From contig JALHJD010000119.1 of the NCBI GenBank assembly GCA_022837185.1, positions 1-8,539 of the forward strand: a stretch of 8,539 nucleotides of DNA, given 5' to 3'. The translations under genes and the position numbers were made by a program. Under the pieces are notes generated by a model. It did no database searches, was not told the origin of the DNA, and saw nothing but the letters and a program-made list of their open reading frames with translations. This document shows positions 1-5,873 of the stretch, piece after piece. The stretch's first letter is position 1. Each line of letters opens with the position of its first letter. The stretch comes from Desulfobacteraceae bacterium. GTDB taxonomy: Bacteria > Desulfobacterota > Desulfobulbia > Desulfobulbales > Desulfobulbaceae.

Positions 1-1043
1 CGTTATCCGAACTGGCCGCCCTGGTCGGGGGGAAGGTCATCGGCGACGGCAGCCTGCGGATCTGCGGGCTGAACGGCATCGAGCAGGCCGGCGGGGACGA
101 GATCACCTTCATCACCGGCGGGAAAATGGCTGACAAGCTGGCAACAACAAAGGCCGCCGCCAGCATTGTTCCACCGGACATCGAGTCTCCCGGTCTGCCC
201 TGCATCCAGGTCGACGATCCCGATTTTGCCGCCGCGGTTATCCATAATTTCTTACTTGCCGGATCGTTCCGGGCCCGGGGCATACATCCCCTGGCCCATG
301 TCGGCGCGGGCGCCAGCCTGGCTGAGGAAATCTCAGTCGGGCCCTTTGCCTGCATCGGCGACAGGGTTCGGATCGGGCGGCGGGTGACCATCCATCCCGG
401 CGTCGTCATCGGCGATGACTCGGTCATCGGCGATGACACCGTCCTGCATGCCAACGTTACCATCGGCGAACGGTCCGTGATCGGCAGCCGGGTCATCATC
501 CACTCCGGGGTGGTGATCGGCAGTGACGGATTCGGCTACGCCACCGGCCGGGACGGGCGCCACATGAAGAAGCCCCAGGTCGGCACCGTCAGGATTGATG
601 ATGATGTGGAGATCGGGGCCAACAGCTGCGTTGACCGGGCGGCATTCGGCACGACCCGGATCAGGAGCGGGGTGAAAATCGACAACCTGGTCATGATCGC
701 CCACAATGTCGAAATCGGCGAGAATTCCATCCTCGTCGCCCAGACCGGCATTGCCGGCAGTACAAGGCTCGGGAGGAACGTGGTGGTCGCGGCCAAGGCC
801 GGGATGGCGGGACACCTGGAGATAGGCGACCGGGTGCGGGTGGCCGCCATGGCCGGGGTGCACGGCAATCTTCCGGCCGGCGCCGTGGTCGGCGGCGCCC
901 CCGCCATCGAGGTGAAAAAATGGGGCAGGGCGACGGCCGCCTTCAGCCGTATGCCCGAAATGCTCAAGGAGATTCGTCGTCTCCGCCGGGAAGTGGACCG
1001 GCTGACCGCTCTGCTGGAAAGGTCGGACTCAAAGAAGGATTGA
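1..1043 (+). CDS. lpxD: UDP-3-O-(3-hydroxyacyl)glucosamine N-acyltransferase LpxD, 5'-truncated by window edge
   Basis: Transfers a 3-hydroxyacyl chain from acyl-ACP to the 2-amino group of UDP-3-O-acyl-glucosamine, the third step of cytoplasmic lipid A synthesis. The frame is open from base 3 and gives 346 residues. It begins [16 protein letters not shown], the usual start of the uridine-binding domain, so only a few N-terminal residues are missing. An ATG at 126 is internal, because it would remove that domain. From about fragment residue 105 onward there are repeated [LIV]GxxxxI/V hexapeptides of a left-handed beta helix. The segment [13 protein letters not shown] contains the catalytic His (codon 702-704, equivalent to E. 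coli His239). The last 25 residues are a charged heptad-like helix. The family length is about 340, so the protein is otherwise intact. The stop codon overlaps the fabZ ribosome binding site. At the acyl-ruler position the residue is Gly (codon 855-857) where E. coli has Met290. Identification is very secure. Confidence 0.96.
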   Translation, partial: LSELAALVGGKVIGDGSLRICGLNGIEQAGGDEITFITGGKMADKLATTKAAASIVPPDIESPGLPCIQVDDPDFAAAVIHNFLLAGSFRARGIHPLAHVGAGASLAEEISVGPFACIGDRVRIGRRVTIHPGVVIGDDSVIGDDTVLHANVTIGERSVIGSRVIIHSGVVIGSDGFGYATGRDGRHMKKPQVGTVRIDDDVEIGANSCVDRAAFGTTRIRSGVKIDNLVMIAHNVEIGENSILVAQTGIAGSTRLGRNVVVAAKAGMAGHLEIGDRVRVAAMAGVHGNLPAGAVVGGAPAIEVKKWGRATAAFSRMPEMLKEIRRLRREVDRLTALLERSDSKKD

Positions 1044-1050
1044 AGGAGGA
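1043..1050 (+). promoter_or_regulatory. Ribosome binding site of fabZ (decides the start)
   Basis: AAGGAGGA is a near-perfect Shine-Dalgarno sequence that begins in the last base of the lpxD stop codon. It abuts the ATG at 1051 with no usable spacing, but lies 9 nt before the in-frame ATG at 1060. The second ATG is therefore the likelier start of fabZ. Confidence 0.8.
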
Positions 1051-1059
1051 ATGAAGAAA

Positions 1060-1512
1060 ATGCATTCGTCAAGCGAGCAGCCGGTGCTGGATATCAAGGG
1101 GATTCTTGCCATCCTGCCGCACCGGTATCCTTTTGTCCTGGTGGACAGAATAGTGGAGCTTGAGGTCGGCAAATACATCGTCGGCCTGAAAAACGTCACC
1201 ATCAATGAGCCCTGTTTCCAGGGTCATTTTCCGGGCGAACCGGTCATGCCGGGGGTCCTCATCCTCGAGGGTATGGCCCAGGTGGGGGCTCTGCTGGCCT
1301 ACAAGTCGATACCCGAGGCCATAGGCAGCAAGCTTGTGTATTTCGCCGGCCTGGACGGGGTCCGGTTCCGCAAGGTGGTCCGACCGGGCGATCAGATAAT
1401 CTACCGGCTGGAGATCATTAAATTGAAATCCAAACTCAGCAAAATGAGCGGCAAGGCCTTTGTCGACGATCAACTGGTCGCCGAGGGCGAGCTGATGGCC
1501 TCGTTTGCATGA
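1060..1512 (+). CDS. fabZ: 3-hydroxyacyl-ACP dehydratase FabZ
   Basis: Dehydrates (3R)-3-hydroxyacyl-ACP to trans-2-enoyl-ACP in type II fatty acid synthesis. It competes with LpxA and LpxD for 3-hydroxyacyl-ACP, which explains its place between them. The 150-residue protein has the hot-dog fold signature: LPHRYPFVLVDR at 19-30, then GHFPGEPVMPGVLILEG at 55-71. The catalytic pair is His56 and Glu70, with the usual 14-residue offset. FabZ proteins are normally 140-155 residues, so this one is full length. I prefer the ATG at 1060 over the in-frame ATG at 1051, because the Shine-Dalgarno AAGGAGGA ends at 1050. The two choices differ by only three residues (MKK). The gene lies 16 nt after lpxD (7 nt if the upstream ATG is used), so the two are almost certainly co-transcribed. 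Confidence 0.95.
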   Translation: MHSSSEQPVLDIKGILAILPHRYPFVLVDRIVELEVGKYIVGLKNVTINEPCFQGHFPGEPVMPGVLILEGMAQVGALLAYKSIPEAIGSKLVYFAGLDGVRFRKVVRPGDQIIYRLEIIKLKSKLSKMSGKAFVDDQLVAEGELMASFA

Positions 1513-1650
1513 TGCCGGGCCGGTTCTCCCAAAAGAACGGAGTACTCTGCACCGGCCGGCGCAGCCGGGAAAATTGCTCCCAAGGGAACCAGAGCGGGGT
1601 TTTTCCGGTTCCGGTTCGTTGACTCAATTTTTTTTGAACAGGATTACTGT
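1513..1650 (+). other. fabZ-lpxA intergenic region with inverted repeats and a T tract
   Basis: No gene is seen in these 138 nt. GCCGGGCCGGT (1514-1524) can pair with ACCGGCCGGC (1551-1560) to give a 10-bp stem with one bulged G. The inner part CCGGTTCT (1520-1527) can instead pair with AGAACGG (1534-1540) as a 7-bp stem with one bulge. The two pairings share bases, so they exclude each other. A third inverted repeat is GGAACC (1585-1590) with GGTTCC (1607-1612). A run of eight T lies at 1628-1635 but does not directly follow a stem, so this is not a classical intrinsic terminator. AGGA at 1640-1643 is the probable ribosome binding site of lpxA, 7 nt before its ATG. Any role as an attenuator or processing site is inference. 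Confidence 0.45.
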
Positions 1651-2448
1651 ATGACAATTCATCCAACGGCAGTGGTCGATCCGCAGGCAGACATCCATGA
1701 ATCGGTCGACATCGGTCCCTATGCCGTGATTTCCGGGAAGGTTACCATTGGCGCCGGCACGAGCGTTGATTCCCATGCCGCCATCTCCGGCCCGACCACC
1801 ATCGGCGAGCGGAACAGGATATGCTCGTTTACCTCGGTGGGGGCCCCTCCCCAGGATATTCATTACCGGGGGGAGCCGACCGAACTGATCATCGGCGACG
1901 ACAACCTGATCCGCGAGTATGCCTCCATCCATCGCGGGACGGCGGCGGGCAAGGGAAAGACGGTGATCGGCAGCGGCAACATGTTCATGGCCTATACCCA
2001 CGTTGCGCATGACTGCGTGATCGGGGACAAGGTGATCATGGCCAACGTAGCGACCCTTGCCGGTCACGTCGAGATCGGCAACTATGTCAACCTGGGCGGA
2101 CTGGTGGCGGTGCACCAGTATTGCCGCATCGGCGCGTACACGTATGTCGGCGGGCTGTCGGGCATAAGCCTCGACGTTCCGCCGTACGTCATCATCGCCG
2201 GCACCCGCAACAGGATGCGGATCACCGGCATCAACAAGATAGGCATGCGGCGCAGCGGCATGAGCCGTGAAACCATTGGCCGGCTTGAAGAAGCCTTCAG
2301 GATTATCTTCCGTTCTCCCCAGCTTCTCCTCAAGGATGCACTGGTCAAGGTCAAGGAGGAGATCCCCGGCTGTCCGGAAGTCGACATTCTCGTCGAGTTT
2401 TTCCAGACCTCCAAACGCGGGGTGGTCAAGCGGACCATCGATGACTGA
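1651..2448 (+). CDS. lpxA: UDP-N-acetylglucosamine O-acyltransferase LpxA
   Basis: Transfers a 3-hydroxyacyl chain from ACP to the 3-OH of UDP-GlcNAc, the first step of lipid A synthesis. The 265 residues match the family length (E. coli has 262). Residues 1 to about 185 are left-handed beta-helix hexapeptide repeats (IHPTAVV, DIGPYAVI, KVTIG and so on), followed by a helical C-terminal domain from about 190. His120 in THVAHDC is the catalytic base (E. coli His125), and HQYC at 155-158 matches the E. coli HQFC segment. By ungapped alignment from these landmarks, Gly168 in VGGLSG corresponds to E. coli Gly173, the hydrocarbon-ruler residue that allows C14 chains. The start is supported by AGGA 7 nt upstream and by the typical IHPTA opening. 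The stop is 9 nt before lpxI. Confidence 0.97.
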   Translation: MTIHPTAVVDPQADIHESVDIGPYAVISGKVTIGAGTSVDSHAAISGPTTIGERNRICSFTSVGAPPQDIHYRGEPTELIIGDDNLIREYASIHRGTAAGKGKTVIGSGNMFMAYTHVAHDCVIGDKVIMANVATLAGHVEIGNYVNLGGLVAVHQYCRIGAYTYVGGLSGISLDVPPYVIIAGTRNRMRITGINKIGMRRSGMSRETIGRLEEAFRIIFRSPQLLLKDALVKVKEEIPGCPEVDILVEFFQTSKRGVVKRTIDD

Positions 2449-2457
2449 TCGGCCGCC

Positions 2458-3303
2458 ATGGGACAGGACATGGATTCGGTGATCGGGTTGATAGCGGGCG
2501 GCGGACGGTTTCCCCTGCTGTTCGCCGAGGCCGCCAGGGCAAGGGGAAAAAAGGTGGTGGCCGTCGGCCACCTCAGCGATTCGCTGCCCGAACTTGAACA
2601 GGCCGTTGACGTCGTGTGCTGGGTGAAGCTCGGCCAACTCGGCAGGATCATCAGTTTTTTTCACAAGCAGGGCGTCCGGGAAGCGGTGTTTGCCGGGACC
2701 ATCACCAAGACCCGCATTTTCCGCGATGTGCTGCCCGACTTCAAAGGGCTGTCCCTGTGGAACAGGATCGACGCCCGCCAGGACGATGCCATCCTCCGTG
2801 CGGTGGCCGGTGCCCTCGAGCAGGAGGGGATACGAATCCTTGCCTCAACCTGTTACCTTGATCATCTGCTCTTTCCCAAGGGGGTCCTGACCAGAAAAAA
2901 ACCTTCGGCGGAGCAGTTGGAGGACATTCGCTTCGGCTGGCGGGCGGCCCGGGAGATCGGCCGCCTGGACATCGGCCAGTGCGTCGTGGTGCGGGACCGG
3001 GTCGTCATGGCGGTTGAGGCCATTGAGGGAACGGACGCCGCCATCCGCCGCGGCGGCGAACTTGCCCGTTCCGGAGCGGTGGCGGTCAAGGTCAAGAAGC
3101 CCACCCAGGATTTCCGCTTCGATCTCCCCGCCACCGGGGTCGGAACCATTGAAACCCTTGCCGGGGTTCGCGGCCGGGTTCTGGCGGTGGAAGCGGGACA
3201 GTCCCTGGTCTTTGACCGGCAGGAAATGGTTGCCGCCGCCGATCGGGCCGGCATCGTTGTTGTCGGCCTGGAGGAGAACGAACGGGGCGAACTCGAATAT
3301 TAA
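2458..3303 (+). CDS. lpxI: UDP-2,3-diacylglucosamine pyrophosphatase LpxI (DUF1009 family)
   Basis: Hydrolyses UDP-2,3-diacylglucosamine to lipid X and UMP, the fourth lipid A step. LpxI is an unrelated replacement for LpxH and is common in alpha- and deltaproteobacteria. The 281 residues fit the family (about 270-285). The N-terminal segment IGLIAGGGRFPLLFAEAARA (9-28) is the family hallmark. The second domain carries EGTDAAIRRGG (190-200) and KKPTQDFRFDLPATG (213-227). The conserved Asp residues there (218, 222) are the candidates for the catalytic Asp known from Caulobacter LpxI (Asp225 in that protein); which one corresponds I cannot settle by eye. It lies 9 nt after lpxA in the familiar lpxD-fabZ-lpxA-lpxI order. 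Neither the ATG at 2458 nor the in-frame ATG at 2470 has a well-spaced Shine-Dalgarno, so the start is uncertain by four residues. Translation may depend on coupling to lpxA. lpxB, often the next gene, does not follow. Confidence 0.93.
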   Translation: MGQDMDSVIGLIAGGGRFPLLFAEAARARGKKVVAVGHLSDSLPELEQAVDVVCWVKLGQLGRIISFFHKQGVREAVFAGTITKTRIFRDVLPDFKGLSLWNRIDARQDDAILRAVAGALEQEGIRILASTCYLDHLLFPKGVLTRKKPSAEQLEDIRFGWRAAREIGRLDIGQCVVVRDRVVMAVEAIEGTDAAIRRGGELARSGAVAVKVKKPTQDFRFDLPATGVGTIETLAGVRGRVLAVEAGQSLVFDRQEMVAAADRAGIVVVGLEENERGELEY

Positions 3304-3343
3304 CCGCCTTCCCCTGCGGATACCGCCCTCCCGGACCTTCCCG

Positions 3344-4216
3344 TCATATCCGCATGTAGCTGAACCCGCTCAATACTCCGTAGAATACCAGCCACAGGCC
3401 GATGAAAACAAGATAGCCGAACCGCGCCTTTCCCTTGTGCGGGAGCTTGAGCAGCGCCGCCACAATAATGCCGGGCAGGACGACGCCGGCCCAGAAAGGG
3501 TGGACATAGCGCAATGCTTCCTGGAGGCCGAGGAAAAACCAGGGCCCGGCAATGTGCGTGATGCCGAAGCGCTGCGGTTCAATGGGCGCGGTCAGGAAAA
3601 TCGACAGCAGGAGCAGCGCGCAGGTCAACCCCACATGGGAGCGCCAGCGGGTTGAGTAGCGGCGGAGATGCGGCCAGACGCAGTAGCCGCCGGCAATCAT
3701 CAGGCCGGCAATATGGTTGACGTACACCCTTTTCACGCCGTTGTCCGTTATCGACAGCAGGAGATTGTTCATCCATTCGCCGATGATTGGGATGGAAAGC
3801 ATGATGTTCTCGGCGATCAGGCCGGCCGCTTCACCCGTTGCATCATCCCTGAGCACATAGCCGGTGAATAGGAGCAGAATGGTCACGGGCAGGCTCATTG
3901 TCAGGCGGACCCAGGTCGAGCGGCTGTAGTAATGGGTGTTCTCCCAGACCACGGCGATAAAATGGCAGATCAGCAGCAGCAGAAATGCCTGGCTGGAATA
4001 GTAGTGCATTGCCCGCCAGAATGAACCGTACGGGGCGATCAGTTCTATCACCGTGGTCGAGTAGAACGGTTCGGCGGGGTTGTACTGGAGGGCCACGATG
4101 ACGCCGGAAAAGACCGATATGTAGAGGCTGACCAGGGCGCCGCCGCCCCAGCGGATGCCGATGAACCGCTCCTTCAGGGAGAAAGCGGGTCTGTCGAAAA
4201 CGGGAGGCGTGGTCAT
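3344..4216 (-). CDS. petB: Compact cytochrome b of a bc-type quinol oxidase complex (b6-like plus subunit IV-like, fused)
   Basis: Membrane subunit that would oxidise quinol together with the Rieske protein encoded just upstream. The four haem ligands are visible: His71 and His85 (offset 14), His168 and His183 (offset 15). The 15-residue offset in the second pair is that of cytochrome b6 rather than mitochondrial cytochrome b. I count about seven hydrophobic helices: near 26-44, 75-91, 107-122, 165-180, 195-210, 241-257 and 266-284. This is the sum of b6 (four) and subunit IV (three) in one chain. At 290 residues it is clearly shorter than typical cytochrome b (about 380). The Qo-site PEWY motif is replaced by GPWF at 224-227 (HIAGPWFFLGLQEALR), so its Glu is absent. 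Aligned by eye, the position of the b6 cysteine that binds haem ci is Arg22. The start ATG overlaps the Rieske stop (ATGA), implying coupled translation. The gene symbol follows proteobacterial bc1 usage and is approximate. Confidence 0.9.
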   Translation of the reverse strand: MTTPPVFDRPAFSLKERFIGIRWGGGALVSLYISVFSGVIVALQYNPAEPFYSTTVIELIAPYGSFWRAMHYYSSQAFLLLLICHFIAVVWENTHYYSRSTWVRLTMSLPVTILLLFTGYVLRDDATGEAAGLIAENIMLSIPIIGEWMNNLLLSITDNGVKRVYVNHIAGLMIAGGYCVWPHLRRYSTRWRSHVGLTCALLLLSIFLTAPIEPQRFGITHIAGPWFFLGLQEALRYVHPFWAGVVLPGIIVAALLKLPHKGKARFGYLVFIGLWLVFYGVLSGFSYMRI

Positions 4217-4650
4217 ACGGTTACTTCGTAGCCTGACGTCATGCCGTTTTCATCCTGCAGCACCCGCACGGGATAGTTCGGCAGATCCTTTTGCGCCGGC
4301 CCGGCAACCACTTTCCCCTCCGGGGTAAACCGGCTCTGATGACAGGGACATTCTATGATGTCCGACTCCTGCCGGTAGTTGACCCTGCAGCCCAGATGCG
4401 TGCAACGGCGGGAAACAGCGACGGGTCCGTCTTCAAGGAGAAAGAGAATGAAATCGTGATCGGTATGGCTGCCCCCGACGGCGAGATTCTTGTTCACCTT
4501 GATATAGCGGGGCTGGGGCTTGACCGTGAACCCGGTAAAGCGGAGCAGGGGGAAGGCCAGGACTGCCAGGGTGACCGACGTCATCCATTTCAGCAGTTTC
4601 GCCAGAAAACGCCTCCGGCCGGGATCCTGTTGGGGGATACGGGGAACCAT
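4213..4650 (-). CDS. petA: Rieske [2Fe-2S] protein with Tat signal anchor
   Basis: Electron-transfer subunit of the bc-type complex, expected on the outer face of the inner membrane. The 145-residue protein begins with a twin-arginine signal, GRRRFLAK at 11-18, followed by a hydrophobic stretch (about 22-37) that probably stays as the membrane anchor. The cluster boxes are CTHLGC (83-88) and CPCHQS (101-106); Cys83, His85, Cys101 and His104 are the ligands, and Cys88-Cys103 the stabilising disulfide. A GPAxxxLxxYPV segment follows at 117-128, as in other Rieske folds. The frame is open further upstream, but those codons lie inside coaD and add a non-homologous leader, so I choose the ATG at 4650. 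This keeps the Tat motif and starts 16 nt after the coaD stop. No Shine-Dalgarno is visible. Two differences from the usual CPCHGSxY are Gln105 for Gly and Phe108 for Tyr. Confidence 0.92.
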   Translation of the reverse strand: MVPRIPQQDPGRRRFLAKLLKWMTSVTLAVLAFPLLRFTGFTVKPQPRYIKVNKNLAVGGSHTDHDFILFLLEDGPVAVSRRCTHLGCRVNYRQESDIIECPCHQSRFTPEGKVVAGPAQKDLPNYPVRVLQDENGMTSGYEVTV

Positions 4651-4666
4651 GGCATGGGACGGGACA

Positions 4667-5170
4667 TCAGCCGCGGCTGAATTTCTCCGCCAGGGCGTTC
4701 CTGACGTGGGCCGGCACGACCCCGCTGATATCACCCCCATGTCTGGCCGCATCCTTGATGATGCTTGAACTGATGAAAATCCAGCGGAAGCCGGTCATCA
4801 GAAAAACAGTCTCCACCCGCCGTTCAAGCTTTCTGTTCATCAGGGCCAGCTGAAATTCGTAGTCAAAATCCGATACGGCCCGCAGGCCGCGAACTATGGC
4901 ACAGGCGTCGTTCTTCACCGCGAAATCGACGATCAGGCCGGTGGTGATGTCGACCTGGATGCGGTCGTTGGTGCTGGAGAAACACTGATTGATCATGTCG
5001 ATGCGCTCCTCGATGGAAAAAAGGGGCGTTTTCTGGGTGTTGACCGCAATGACGATGATGACTTTGTCAAACATCCGCAAGGCGCGCTTGATGATATCGA
5101 CGTGGCCGTTGGTGATGGGGTCGAATGTTCCGGGATAAACAGCTACTGAAGGTGGTTTGGTTTCGGTCAT
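4667..5170 (-). CDS. coaD: Phosphopantetheine adenylyltransferase CoaD
   Basis: Joins ATP and 4'-phosphopantetheine to form dephospho-CoA and pyrophosphate, the penultimate step of coenzyme A synthesis. The 167 residues match the family (about 160). The nucleotidyltransferase signature is complete: YPGTFDPITNGH at 12-23 includes the (T/H)xGH motif as TNGH. RGLRAVSDFDYEFQ at 94-107 and ISSSIIKDAARHGG at 133-146 are the other diagnostic blocks. The start ATG overlaps the rsmD stop (ATGA), a pairing of rsmD and coaD that is widespread in bacteria. No odd features apart from RWIF in front of ISSS, where many homologues have a Tyr-Ser-Phe type sequence. Confidence 0.97.
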   Translation of the reverse strand: MTETKPPSVAVYPGTFDPITNGHVDIIKRALRMFDKVIIVIAVNTQKTPLFSIEERIDMINQCFSSTNDRIQVDITTGLIVDFAVKNDACAIVRGLRAVSDFDYEFQLALMNRKLERRVETVFLMTGFRWIFISSSIIKDAARHGGDISGVVPAHVRNALAEKFSRG

Positions 5171-5805
5171 GTTTCCGTCGGATGGTGATGGTATGGGGTT
5201 GCCGCTGCCGGGCTGGATTTTTCTTCCACGAAGTCGGCCCCGTATATCCAGATGCCTGTTTCGCCGTAGCGGCGTTGGTCATGCAAAGACAGTCGGCCGG
5301 TCAGCACGGGCATGACCGCGTTCCGTCTCTCTTCGGCAATGACAAGGCCGCCCGCGGCCAGGAGCCCCGTTTTATCTACCATTGCCAGGGTCGTTTCCGC
5401 CAGTTTTTTCTGGTAGGGGGGGTCCAGGAAAATCAGATCGAATTGCCGCGCGGCGGCTCCAGGCCTTTTCAGCATGGTGAAACTTCCAGGTCTTCGGAGG
5501 TCGAGCCGCACCAATTCAATCGCCGCCCGGGGGAAACATTGCTGCACGTTGCGCCGGATCAACTCCAGACAGAGGGGTGAGCGGTCGACGAAGACGGCTT
5601 TTGCCGCCCCCCGGCTCAGGGCTTCCAGCCCCAGGCTGCCGCTCCCCGCATAAAGATCCAGCACCAGGGCTCCCCGCACCCTGCCGCCGAGGATGGAGAA
5701 TACCGCTTCCCGGACCCGGTCGCCCGTTGGCCGGACATCTTCCTTCCACCCGGACCCCGGGCTGAGAAGTTTCCTGTTTTTGGCTGTTCCGCCGGTGATT
5801 CGCAA
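5167..5805 (-). CDS. rsmD: 16S rRNA (guanine(966)-N(2))-methyltransferase RsmD
   Basis: SAM-dependent enzyme that methylates N2 of G966 in 16S rRNA during small-subunit assembly. It opens with MRITGGTAKNRKL, the family's usual N-terminus, followed by RPTGDRVREAVFSIL (25-39). The SAM-binding loop is LDLYAGSGSLGLEALSRGA (49-67), with the acidic residue at VDR (73-75). The catalytic motif is LDPPY at 127-131. The start codon is TTG (bases 5803-5805, minus strand). No ATG gives the conserved N-terminus and I see no strong Shine-Dalgarno, so the start rests on homology. At 212 residues it is slightly longer than E. coli RsmD (198); the extra is a low-complexity tail ending PYHHHPTET. The coaD start overlaps its stop. 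Confidence 0.94.
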   Translation of the reverse strand: MRITGGTAKNRKLLSPGSGWKEDVRPTGDRVREAVFSILGGRVRGALVLDLYAGSGSLGLEALSRGAAKAVFVDRSPLCLELIRRNVQQCFPRAAIELVRLDLRRPGSFTMLKRPGAAARQFDLIFLDPPYQKKLAETTLAMVDKTGLLAAGGLVIAEERRNAVMPVLTGRLSLHDQRRYGETGIWIYGADFVEEKSSPAAATPYHHHPTET

Positions 5806-5837
5806 TGGACCGGTATCGAAAGGATTGCAGCAGGCAT

Positions 5838-5857
5838 GCGCCCCCGTGCCCGGGCGC
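5838..5857. other. GC-rich hairpin in the pssA-rsmD gap
   Basis: GCGCCC (5838-5843) and GGGCGC (5852-5857) form a perfect 6-bp inverted repeat with an 8-nt loop, in the 68-nt gap between the pssA stop and the rsmD start. No T run follows on either strand, so it is not a recognisable intrinsic terminator. It may be an RNA stability or processing element, or chance in GC-rich DNA. Confidence 0.3.
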
Positions 5858-5873
5858 GGAATCGCTGTTCAGG

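Noticed and set aside
390..530. Repeated ATCGGCGATGAC-like DNA units in lpxD as a tandem repeat
   Set aside because: They encode the hexapeptide beta-helix repeats of the protein and need no other explanation.
333..863. A 176-codon minus-strand open frame opposite lpxD
   Set aside because: The His/Asp/Pro-rich pattern is the complement of the hexapeptide repeats; it is not a gene.
1628..1635. Eight-T run before lpxA as an intrinsic terminator
   Set aside because: No stem ends directly in front of it. The nearest inverted repeat ends at 1612, with 15 nt in between.
1619..1650. TTGACT at 1619-1624 as the -35 box of an lpxA promoter
   Set aside because: A -10 box at normal spacing would fall on the ribosome binding site and start codon, and no good match is there.
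1624..2664. A 346-codon minus-strand open frame opposite lpxA and the start of lpxI
   Set aside because: It is a shadow of the repetitive lpxA coding sequence, and it shows no domain and no ribosome binding site.
4651..4752. Upstream extension of the Rieske frame to 4752
   Set aside because: These codons lie within coaD in another frame, and the resulting leader precedes a proper Tat signal. The ATG at 4650 is preferred.
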